Shown: piece after piece, positions 19,827 through 31,674 of the stretch
Numbering within the stretch: the stretch's first letter is position 1
Layout of the letters: every line of letters begins with the position of its first letter
Assembly: GCA_031213475.1 (NCBI GenBank)
Contig: JARUPZ010000015.1
Span: forward strand, 7,964,528-8,028,527
DNA length: 64,000 bases
Reading direction: 5' to 3'
Origin: Nereocystis luetkeana
Taxonomy: Eukaryota > Sar > Phaeophyceae > Laminariales > Laminariaceae
Position numbers and translations under genes: made by a program
The notes under the pieces: generated by a model
Database searches by the model: none
What the model saw: only the letters and a program-made list of their open reading frames with translations
What the model was told of the DNA's origin: nothing

Positions 19827-22800
19827 CTCACATTAACTCACAATTCAATGCAGTCCGTGGTCGCAGGACAGGCTCCAATAACTCTGGAGTGGAAGAAATA
19901 CCTCAAGTAAAAACAGAGGCAAAAAAACAAAAAACAAGCATACGCACTCCACCACTGCGGACACCAGGGAAGCAAAAAGGAGACTATTAATAGAAGACAA
20001 AAACCTAAAAAAAGAAGATGAAGCTAAGCAAAACAAAAACAAAAACAAAACTAAAACAGACGCAGATAGCAAAACGCAAAAAAAGGCAAAACTGACCATA
20101 CTAACAAAGACACAAAGAGGTACAAACGGGAATGAAAGAAAAATGAAAAAAAAAGAAGGGACAAAAAAGCGATAATCACGGGCGGGGGGTAAAGAAAATA
20201 CCAAAGGCAGGCGCACTGGAGCATACAGACACGCAAAGTTGCCCAGATGGCACCATGCTAGTTACTTGGGTCCCAAAGAAAGGAGTGCATCATGACGATG
20301 ATGGCCATAACCAGGCTTCAGTCTGTTGGGCAGACCGCCTCCCCTCCCCCCCCCCGCCATTCCCCCTCGTCCCCCTTTCGCCCCCCCCCTCTTCCCTGCC
20401 ATTCTGCACACTCGCGTTGGCGTCAACGGCTGTGGTCGTGGTTGCAGCTATTCTATGCCGTTCTGCCGATGCCTCCTTCTCATCTGTATGCCATTTCCGC
20501 ATGAAGGCCTCCGCCCCTTCCTCGACCCGTTGGAACCATCTGCCGGCTTTCTGTGCTGCCTCGCGCCACCCTTCGAGCTTGATGCCGAACTCCTTGAGGT
20601 CCTCCTCAAGGTACCTCATCCAGTCCCACTCCTGTCCTCCGGAGTAACCCTTACCCCCAACCATCTCCCCAAACATCACCCTCTTCGGCAGGCGCTCCTC
20701 TCCCATTCGTGTCACAAAGCCCGCAAACAAGAGCCTACGTCTGCGTACCGTCGTCTCAACGCTTTCAGATGTTGTCCTGAGAAGCGCGCTAGCATAGGAT
20801 AGAATGTGGTCTGCGCGCTTTCGGTTTCGCCACCCGATGCATCGGAGGAGCATCTTGTGGTGGACCTCCCGTAGCCTACCGTAATCAGTCTTGCTCGGGC
20901 TCCAAGTAACGCAACCGTAGAGCAACGTTTCGATCACCTCGGCTCTCAGCATTCGCACCTTCAGGCGTAGGCGCACACCCGGGCGGTCATAAATTTCCAT
21001 CTTATACCGTCCGAAGCATGCCCATGCCCTCTGAAGTCGACGCGTTACCTCGACACTTCTGCCCGTCCAATCTGCGCTGATAGCCCCGCCCAGATACACA
21101 AACTCGGTCGTTTGTTTGTACACTTGGCCGGCGGCGGTGACGGTGAACGGCACGTTCCCCCCATCTTTCGTTTGCAGACACATTATCTCCGTCTTGGCCT
21201 CCGAGACCGTGAGGCCGAAAGCGGCACATGCAGACACGATCACCGTCATCATCCTCTCCAGGCCGTTGGGTGATCTCGATACTATGCCTGCATCGTCGGC
21301 ATAGAGCATAGCCCACAGTGTCTGGGCCTCTTTATCATTCCCCTGTCCGTCGGCGTGCCCGACCCGTGCCTTCCCCCTCTTCTTTTTCTTCTTCTCCTGC
21401 TTTTGTTGGAGTTGCACCAAGCTGTCCGTGATGGCTTTATCAGCAGCGAAACGTTTCTCCGCCACACGCAGCACCGCTGTAAGAAACATGTTGAACAACA
21501 ATGGCGCGAGCACACACCCTTGCCGTAGGCCCTGTTTCACGTCGAACATATCTGAGCACTCGCCGTCATCCAGCCGCACGCATGCTCGCATGCCGTCGTG
21601 GAATTGGCGGATAACGGTGAGCATTCTAGGTGGCACCCCAAAGCGAGCCAAGACAGCCCACAGGAGGCTTCGGTCGACGGAGTCGTAGGCTTTGGTGAGG
21701 TCGACAAAGCACATGAAGAGCGGAGTGTCCTTCTTCCTTGCCAATTCCTGCAAGCGTCGCACCACGAACATCATGTCGACCGTCGATCGTTCGGGCCTAA
21801 AGCCACACTCTTCCGGCAGGATGCCTTCCCGTTCGCAATAGTCGCTGAGTCGGCGCGCGATGACTTTGAGGAGCACTTTGCCGGCATGCGCGGCTAGGGA
21901 AATGCCACGATAGTTACCACACTCCGTCCTGTCTTTCTTCTTGTGCAGCACCTTCATCGTTGCATCCTTCCATTGCTGCGGCACGACCCCTCCCCTCCAC
22001 ACAGCGACGATAATCTCGTAGAAGCTTCCCAAGGTGTCCGAGTCTCCCTCGTCGGCCAGGACCTTCAGAAGTTCAGCTGGGAGACCATCAGGCCCAACCG
22101 CCTTGCGGTTCGCCATCGCCCTGATCGCGTCTTCCACCTCGTATCTAGACGGGACGTCGTCCAGCGGACTGCACGAGGGCCAGACCTTGAGCTCATCGAC
22201 GATAGTCGGATCGAGGGTCGATGACCTTGTGTTTAGCAGCTTATGGAACCACCTTACCCATCGTTCCCGGATGAGGCCTATGTCTCGTAGTAATCTACCT
22301 TCCTCGTCCCTGATGTACTGCGAATGGAAAGTCCTCTTTCCTTCCACATTCATCCCCTTAAGGTGCTTGTAGAACCCAAACTGATCACCTTCTTGGATAC
22401 GCCTTTCGAGTTGACGGACGTATTCCTCGAAGAACTTCTGCACTCCGTCCGTCCTCGCACGTTTGAGCTGTTTAGTGGCAATCTTCACAGCTTTTCGCAG
22501 ATTTTGTCTTCCGGGTTAGCACGTAGTTGCGTCCTCGCATTTTCCTTCTCCTGCCATCGTGAGTGCACCTCTGCTTTTACCTCTTCGGGCGTACACCAGC
22601 CCAGCGGCCCTTGTTTTCGACTGGTATGAGGTGCTAGTTTAGCAGCAGTCGACAGCACGGTCTCCACTAGAGCAGTTGCCTTATCATCGACACTCCCAAT
22701 GAGGAAGGTTGTCGTAGGGGCAACCTGGTGTTTGGGGGGAAACGGATAGAAAGAATAAACCAGTGAAAGAACGAGAAGTCCGGGGGTTTCGATATTAAGG

Positions 22801-25800
22801 GAAAGGAATGTTTGGTACGGGGTAAAAATAAATAGAAAGGAAAGTTCGGGATAATTGTAGGAGACGAGAAGGAGCAGCGGAATAAAGAAATGCAAAGCAA
22901 GCAACTGTAGAGTCGGGTGAAGAAGGGAGTCGTCGGGCAGCGTAGTAACCAGGGGATATAGCTAACGGGCGAGGCCCTGCACGAGCTGAAGAGAACCGGG
23001 CTAGGGACGTCAGGGAGTCGTCAATTTGTTTTTTTTAGGGAGTCGTCAATTTGATTTGTGCACAAGGATGGAGGGACGCCTTACGGAGACCCAACAGCAG
23101 GACGAAGAGCAAGACAATCTAAATGTACCAGGCGGTGGGGGGGTAAGTTTGGTTATCTCCCTATTGAGGTCCGCTCGGAGACCGGGGTCTGCCATCAACC
23201 GTTGTAGATTAATAGCTCGTTTTCCGCTGCCTGCTTTTACCCTCCGATTCGGCGCGAACCGACCCAAGAGGCGAATATTGCAGACCACGAGGTTGTGGTC
23301 AGATTCATGCCGATCCTCTGGGGGTTTCCGTACTGTCATGTTGCGGACCAGGCGTCGATCAACTTGCCGAGTAAGGATGTAGTCTAGCCTACACTGACCC
23401 TTCCTGGAGTTTGGAGATTGGAAAGTGTACGACACTCCGCGAGTAGGTGTGGCAAAGAACGTGTTGAGGAGCGCAAGCCTGTCGTCATCTGCGAGGAGGA
23501 GTAGTCGCTCTCCGTTGTTGTTCAATTCATCGCGCCCGTATTTACCCATCACCTTACTGCCGGCACATCCGCTCTCTCGCTTGCCGGTGCGAGCATTTGC
23601 ATCCAAGAGTACAAGTAGGTGATCCCCACTTGGGACCCCCGAGACGACTTTGTTCAGTTCGTTCCAGAATTGATCTTTCTCGCGAACGGGTGCATCCAGT
23701 ATCGGCGCATAGCCGACAACAAAAGAAACAGCATTTGATTTGCCCTCAAGTTGAATGCGAACTTTCATCAGTCTGGCACTAACGCACTCCACCTCGAGAC
23801 CATCCTTGCCCACACCTGCCACAATAGACTCCCTGACAGCTAGTCCTACACCATGGGTGCCCTTCCTCTCGTATTTGCTGCCGTCTGCTCCAGAGCAAAA
23901 AATCGTGTATCCAGCTGCTGTGAACGTGCTATGCCCGTCTCCCCTAGTCTCTTGGAGACCTACGACATCGCATCCTAGTTCCTGGCATACCTTCATGATG
24001 ACCTCGCTGTGGCCGATGCCATTTTTGCCGTTGAAGGCGAGTGTGCGAACATTGAACGTACCCACGACGAGTTCCCCAGCTCTGTACCTAGCCCTAGCAT
24101 CTGAGCGTAACCTTCGAGCTTCTCTGCGACCTTTCCGACCTTGCCTCCTCTTCTTCCGTGCAGCGTGTTTTTTCTTCTCTACCCTCCGCTTTTCCCAGGC
24201 GGTGGGTTTCTTCCGTTCCGTGTTTTTTCGCCCGGCCCGGTTCGTGCCGAGGTTCCGACGTGCTGGGGGCAGCAATCCCAACGCGCCTCGACGCCCATCA
24301 TCTCCTAGATGACGTCGAATGGGGTGCTTACTCACGTGGATCCTAGCCTCTCTTCTCCGTTCGCTACGAGTTCCACGCTTTCCGCGACGGTGATACGACA
24401 CGGCTACCGCAGGCAATACTGCCGCGTGGAAAAAATCCGCGAGAACATTTTCCGCCATATCGCTGGCCATCACCGCCGGCTCGACCATGCTCGAACGCTA
24501 GTTAGACGCGCAAGCAAGGTCAAGGCCGCGCTCCACTGGGAGCTCTAGCACGTGTTGGGGAAGCCGCAGGCCGGAGCTCCACCCCGGCCGGGGAGCAGCC
24601 GAGGGAGGAATATGTGTATCCTGTTGATGTAGCAGTAGGCGCTACTGCTGCTACTCTGTGTAGCGAATTGCAGCAGTAGATAATTTTCCACTTTTTTCCG
24701 AACAGGAGTCCTAGCAGAATCCGAACAACCCGAACTTTTCCGAACAGGCATCCCAACAGGAGTTTTATCAACAGCAATCCGAACAGCACTTGGAGGAGTA
24801 GCTCGGACGTTACTTCGGACATTACGCAGTCCAAACAGAATTCCGAACCAAACCCGAACGGAGTCCGAACTGGAGTCCGAACAGGAGTCCGAACAGGGAT
24901 CCGACCATTAGTCCAAACATCGTACCGAATGGGGCTCCGAACTTTCAAATTAGAACAGGCGTCCGAACAGCAGTTGGAGTCCGTTTGCACGAAATCTCTT
25001 GTATCAGCGTAGGCTTGTGTGCACGTTTTTGTTCTTTTGTGCTGGAATCTGGGCAGGAATTGAAGTCCGTTCGCACGGCGAGTCGGGTCGGGTCAGGGTA
25101 ACCTGGCCGGACCCGCGAGAGTTTGAAAACCTTCTGACTCGACCCGACCCGACCGGCCCATGAAGTTTGAAAGACCTCCCGAACCCGACTCGCAGGGCAG
25201 ATCATGAGCAGTTAAGAGCCGTGTAATTTTCTCGGAATGAGATCCGTATTCAATGAGGATTTTTTGTGTGGACGGCCAAGACCTTTTTTTTGTCGAAGCC
25301 GAGCTAATAGAAAGTACCTGGTGTGTGCGCTACTGCTTGTCTCCGTGTATTTGTTCCGGCTCGCAGCGGCAGCGGTGATCGGTCCGGTGTCGACCGGCGC
25401 AACGGGGCTAAAGCGGACGCGAGTGGTGGCAGTGGGCGACGAGGGACGGGCCGTAGCCACGGCGGTGGTGGGGGCGGTGTCAAGCAGAGCGGGAGCGACG
25501 AGAACAGCGACGGCGATGGCGGAAGCAGCAGCGACAGCAGCAGCAGCAGCAGTAGCAGTAGCAGCAGTGATGCCGATGATGTCAGTGATGATGACGATGG
25601 TGGGAGCAGCAGCGACGAGAGCGAGGAAGAGCGAAGCCGGTCCAAGAAGAAGAAGGTGCGTCCACTCGCGCACGGGAGGGGCTAAAGGTTTTTGTACGAC
25701 TTGCTGTCCCTCAGCCCCCACAGGCGGCGAAACAGGAAGGTAATAAGATGAGCAATAAGTTTTCATGTAGTACATGGAACAACACAACGAGCGCCCGACT

Positions 25801-28800
25801 GTTGGATGTGTCTATATTAGAAGTAGGAACGGTTTTCCGTCTCGCAAGAGATGCGTGGTCAATGGTCGAACACGACTAAGGCAAACAACAAATGAGTACC
25901 CCCCACCCCCCACCTCTCCTCCTCCCTCCTAAACAACCTCTAACTCCCACCCCAACCTTTCCTGAGCCAACAGCCCCTTCACTCCCCCGAACCAAACCAT
26001 ACCAAACCATACCAAACCAAACCATACCAGCCTGTTTTTGTTTTGCGCGATATTTATACAGGCTCGCACGAGTAAGCACGGAGGTGGCGGCAGCAGCAGC
26101 AACAGCCGCGGTCGCAGCAGCCGAGGCGGCGAGAGGAAAGGCGACGGCAAAAAAAAGAAGAAGCGCGGAAGCAGCAGCGTTGACTCTGACGACGGCGAAG
26201 GGGACAGGGAACGCAAACACCGCAAGAGAGTGAGGATAATAAGCAATGCTGTTCAACATGTTGTACTGTCGATTACCCCTTTTAAGGATTGAGCCGTACC
26301 TTGACGTCACGGCCTCTTGACGGGTCATGACCCGACCCGCTGGTTGGGTCAGGATTTTTTTGAATTCTCACGGATCAGGTTGGGTCGGGTTGGGTCGGGT
26401 CGGGTCGGGTCGGGTCGGGTCGGGTCGGGTCGGGTCGGGTCGGGTCGGGTCGGGTCGGGTCGGGTCGGGTCGGGTCGGGTCGGGTCGGGTCGGGTCGGGT
26501 CGGGTCGGGTCGGGTCGGGTCGGGTCGGGTCGGGTCGGGTCGGGTCGGGTCGGGTCGGGTCGGGTCGGGTTGGGTCGGGTCGGGTCGGATCGGGTCGGGT
26601 CGGGTCGGGTCGGGTCGGGTCGGGTCGGGTCGGGTCGGGTCGGGTCGGGTCGGGTCGGGTCGGGTCGGGTCGGGTCGGGTCGGGTCGGGTCGGGTCGGGT
26701 CGGGTCGGGTCGGGTCGGGTCGGGTCGGGTCGGGTCGGGTCGGGTCGGGTCGGGTCGGGTCGGGTCGGGTCGGGTCGGGTCGGGTCGAGTCGGGTCGGTC
26801 GGGTCCGATCCGGTCGGGTCGAAAGGTTTTCAAACTCTCACGGGTCGGGTCGGGTCGGGTCGAGTCGGGTCGGTCGGGTCCGGTCCGGTCGGGTCGAGAG
26901 GTTTTCACCCTCTCACGGGTCGGGTCGGGTGACCCTTTTTCCCGACTCGATCCGACCCGACCCGCGAGGTTTGATATGCCCCATAATTAACCCTTCGTAA
27001 ACCACGCCCCGGTATCTCAGACTACGCCATACCCGAAGTTACTGCTGTTGTGCTGGGCTGTGCTGACATTTCGAGCTGCACGGTTTTTACGTGATGATTG
27101 CTCGAACGGAGTGTGTCTTTCTGTTCGGGTGGAAGTGAAGTGGGTTCCTTGGGATCGTATTATGGCGTTCTTTATATACCCTGGTACCTTGTAAATGTGG
27201 AAGAAGAAACGACATCAGCAGAAGCGGGAGCAGTAGAAGCAGCAGCAGCACCAGCAGCAGCGGCAGCAGCAGCAGCGGCAGTAGCAACGGCAGCAGCAAC
27301 GGCAGCAGCAGCAACAGTAATTGCATCAAAACGAGCAACTATTAATACCACGTTACCAGTATGTTTTTCATGTCCGAGCCCAACGAGCTTGAAAGTACCC
27401 CCCCTTCTCCTCGGTGTCCCGTCTCGAATGGGATGCGTGGTCAATGGTCACTTGACTAAGGCAAGCAACAAATGAGTACCCCCCCCCCCCCCATATTAAA
27501 TACCACCTGGTATATATGTATATAAATATATATTGGTTTGGCGTCGGTTGGCGGCGACGCTAAAACACGCCTCTCACTGCGTGAGTTCGACAGTCAAGGG
27601 GCCTTTTTGTTTTTGGCGGTTACCACGGCTGGCGGTTGAGTTAGATTATTTTCGTGCGGGGAGAACCTCCACTCCGTACAAGGGGGATAATCGTAACACG
27701 TAGTGTATATATGGTAAGGCACCCACGAGGCAGTTGCATAGTAAACCCATTGCTGTCTATTGAGTGGCCACTCCAGAAATTAAATCAATTCATTGACGCT
27801 GTTATCCATATGCATGAAAATCCGCCTCACAAGCGGTTCTTCGTAGGATGCAGCTCACCCTTCATGCCACCCGCCCAACGCCTCACGGCGCTTCGCACTT
27901 GGTGCAAGCAATGCCTGCCTGGGCGGTGAAAACCCGACGTGCTCTGTCCCGTCTTTGTAGGGATGCGAGGGTCTATGGTCATACGACTATGGCCATACAT
28001 GATAATGAGTACCTCCCCCCCCCCCCCCCCTTGCGACTACAGCCATGCATGACAATGAATTCAACCCGCTCTCCCCCTTCCCTCATCCCCCCCCCCCCAA
28101 AAAAAAAACCGTTATGACATGTGTTCAGGGGTGCACGCGAATCTAAAGCCGACCCCCTGCTATCCTTGTTTTGTCACCAAGACAGGGGGGGGGTATGCTG
28201 AAACCAAGCAAACCGAAGCTTCGAACAGAAACGTTATTTTCGGAAATTCGTCCAGAACCCCCCCCCCCCCCCCACCTTTTTGTTTTTCGTCGTACTATCA
28301 CGGGGGACCATAGTAAATAGGACCACATATTGTCAGTAAAAATAAATCAATACATAGGGTTTTTGTGTGTACCTTAGGTCCTGTTTTCTATGGCCGCCCG
28401 TAGTAGCGGTCCCTCTATATTGCCGGTTGGTTAGTGCCTGTTGCCCGCTATACTGCCGGTGTAATCGCTCGGCACAAATGGGGTTAACGAACGTGGCAGT
28501 GTGCTGAGAAGGGCCGGATGCCGCTACGTATAGTGCCGGTATTGTTGCCTGGCGCATACCGGCACCACAGAGGGACCGGCACTATTGCCGTATTATAGGA
28601 CGTTTTCAGGAGTGTAGTTTCGTCGTTTTTTTTTCTTTCTTTCTCTCTTAATTTGTCGTGCGTGCTGTGCACCCCTGAGATAACATGCGTTACACGTTTT
28701 CGTCGATTTGTGGCCTTTTTTTTTTCTTTGCTCTTGCAGAAACGGAGCAGCGGCGGCGGCACAGGCACAGGCAAGGAGAAAAAAAGCAGGCGCAGGGATC

Positions 28801-31638
28801 GGTCGAGCGACGACAAGAAGCAGAGCAAAAAGAAAAGCAGCAAGAAAAGCAGCAAAAAGAGCGGCGGCGGCAGCAGCAGCAGCAGCGTAAAAAAAAAAAA
28901 GGACGGCAAGAACAGGGACAAGAAAAGCGCCGCCGGTGGCAGCGGTAACATCAAGATGATGGGCGCGGTGGACCAAGACGCCTACGGCAAGAATGGCGTC
29001 CTCCGAGAGGCCGACTACTTCAGCAAGCAGAGGGAGTTCGAGGTGGGGCAGGGAGGAAATGGGGAGAGCGAACTCGTTTTCTGCAATATATTCAATTTTT
29101 CACGGGGCCTGAAAACAGGGTGCCCTTCCGAAATCGCCGTTGCCTAAATACCAGGTAGATACTATATAGATTTCCGTCCGTCATCCGACCGTCATTTCAA
29201 ACAAACAAACAAACGAGAAAATCCGAAAGGAAAGAGACCAGGATGGATTTTTTCCCCCCGACCTACTGCTGTATCGTACCGTCTTTTTATATTTTCCGGC
29301 GGATTTGGTAAACATAAAGCTTAAGCTCATCACACCCTGTTGCGCGAGTTACTATTAATAGCGACAGCTTATAATCTCTTCAGATCTCCTTTTTTTTCTG
29401 GGTGATGTCCTTTCTTGTGTGTACATACGGCTGTGGTGGAAGAAAGCCCAAAGGTGTCGTCCCACTCGAAAAACGCCATAAAACGGCATACCTGGTATAT
29501 ACCTGGCAGTATTCCCCCCCCCCGCCAGTTGACGGTGTATTGTTTGTTCGTTTCTCTGTCTGCTTGTTTGTGTGTGTTGGTATGTTTATTGGTTGCTTGT
29601 TGCTTTTTTTTGTCAATTTCTCGTTTGATTGTATTGTTGTTCGTTTGTCTTTGTTTGTTGTCCTTGTGGTGCCAGGTGTGGATGATGGAACAGAAGAAAA
29701 TTTTCGACACGGGGGGCATGCCGAAGTGGGAGGTACGGCCTTTTCGGTTTTGTATGCGCGAAGTGGCGTGTGTGTACGTCAAGGATTTGACCCCTCTTTG
29801 TGTACAGTATGATGTGCACGTTTTTTGTGTATTTCATTTCATGTTCGGGTTGTTTGTTGCTTTGATATTCTTTGTCGTTTTCAGAATCATTTTTCAATCG
29901 AATTCTTTGTCGTTTTTAGAATCATTTTTTAATCGATTTTTCCAAAAATGTTTGAATCGTCTTTTTCTTTTTCCCCGACGTTTTGGCTTCATCGCGTTTT
30001 TTCCCATTTTTTCCTTCGTTTCGTCGTTTTTTTTGTCTTGTGCTGTGCAGACGAAGCAGCACTTCCGAGACTACATGGAGGACTACAACACAAACACCCT
30101 GCCTCACGAGAAGTACATCGACCTAGAAAAATGGGAGATGGCGGAGTTCCACCGTGAGTATCGTCCTTTATTCTGTTTTCTGGACTCACTCGGGATCGAC
30201 CGAAGCACGGTTATAACCCAAGCCTTTTAGGACTGCAGTCCCGTTTTGGGGACAAACTACTTGGAATTTGAGTAGTGTGTCCCACAAACGGCACTGCGGT
30301 CCTAAAAGGCTTGAAACAAGCATTACACCCACGTTCAAGGGATACCAGGTAGAAAAATAGTGCAGACGATGGACGAAGTCGCAAATCTATGTATGTACAG
30401 ATAGATCATCTACCGGTGCGCCTGGTCGGGGTGCCAAGAGCAAGAGGGGCGCTTGTGACCTCGGCGTGGAGTATGTATGCTGTAGATCCCAATCTGCCGT
30501 GGTGAGAAGAGCTTGATCTGTGTGAGTGCATGTCCAACTCAGGAAATATGTGCCTATCTACCTGGTACAGTATTAATAGATCACGCAGATGACACGGCTT
30601 CCAACCGGCAACATGAGCTGCTGCTGGACTGTTGTACTCGTTTAAAGATCATACCTGCTTCCAGACCAGAAAAAGGCTTCCCTGAAAAGTCTGGATCTGG
30701 AATATATGATTTGTCCGCCTTGTGGAAACGGTGGAATACTAGGAACTGCTGTAATCAGTTACATCGTGTTTTCTGTGTATTGAAAAAAACAAAAAAAATG
30801 TATTTCAGGCAAGAAAGCGCAAGATGCCAAGAGGCGCGCGGCCGGCGACTCCCTGTCCATGAGGGAGGACGAAATGGAGGTGGCCCTCAAAAAGCGCCAG
30901 GCGAGGGACGCCGCCAACAAAAAATACGACAGCCTCGTCAAGGCCTCCATCAAGGGGACCAAGCGCGAGAACATGCAGAGCCAGGAGCTGCTCAGGATGG
31001 AAATGCAGATGGCCTACAAGCACGGTGCGTTGTATTCTGGAGGCGTTTTTTTTTTCTTTTTTTCCCAGAGCGGGGCGGGGGTGGGGAGGAGAGGGGTGTA
31101 CGCATGCCATGCATGTATGGTACGGTTGGTGGCTTGTTTTTTCATCGCGAGAAAAATCCAGCCCTTTCTGTTTTGTTCGTCGACGCGCGTCTAGTTGCTA
31201 CCTGGTATTTTACACCTAGTTTATGGTGGGATTCAGTAGGCGTTCGCGGCTGAGCACATTTTCTCCGTGTTATTTTTTCTTATTAAAGCCCGCCAAAAAG
31301 GGAGCCTCGTCATGTTGTTGGCTCATTGATTCATTAATTGATTCATTATTGGGGCTAGTACTGCTGTATCATACTGCGACAATAATTGGGATGTATCCTT
31401 GTTGATTTTTTTTTTTGTATTTTTGTTTATTTCGCGTTGGGTCGAGCGATGTAATTCGTAGGGTACGCGTTCATGGGGTTCAGGCCACCGAAACACTCGA
31501 TCGGAGGGGAAGACCCGTGCTTGCGGCGTGTCTCAGCTTTTTGACAAAATGGCTGAAGTGTGCTTTGCTCGAAGATTTTCAGCCCTAACCCTAAATTGTC
31601 TGCGACGCTACCCGGTCGCCAGTCGAGGGGCCTTTCCC

Positions 31639-31674
<36 letters not shown>

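Larger units (their letters stand above)
20200..24600 (-). mobile_element. Non-LTR retrotransposon (LINE), antisense in intron 3 of gene 2
   Basis: An apurinic-type endonuclease frame (24488-23046) is followed by a reverse transcriptase frame (22488-20290) in the same direction, which is the order of RTE/L1-like LINEs. The two parts are separated by about 550 bp containing a likely insertion and a one-base frameshift near 22490, so this copy is probably inactive. The outer limits are approximate: no poly-A tail or target duplication was fixed. Confidence 0.85.
19638..25366. other. Gene 2 intron 3
   Basis: 5729 bp: a (TTG)n run of 17 units at 19777-19827, an A-rich stretch 19915-20170, the antisense LINE (about 20200-24600), the GTCCGAACAGG array and a short GGGTC block at 25080-25200. 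Confidence 0.75.
26230..28739. other. Gene 2 intron 5
   Basis: 2510 bp: GGGTC array, a (GCA)n-rich patch at 27225-27320, a family D element, and adjoining family A and family C elements directly before the exon 6 acceptor tract. Confidence 0.75.

Noticed and set aside
26317-27000. Long Gly-Arg/Gly-Ser and Pro-Asp open frames on both strands (up to 227 codons)
   Set aside because: They are the inevitable translation of a pure GGGTC pentamer, open in several frames at once, and lie inside an intron.
27172-27475. Ala/Ser-rich frames around the (GCA)n patch as an extra exon of gene 2
   Set aside because: Exons 5 and 6 already join in phase 0 without it. There is no good acceptor/donor pair, and the sequence is a simple repeat.
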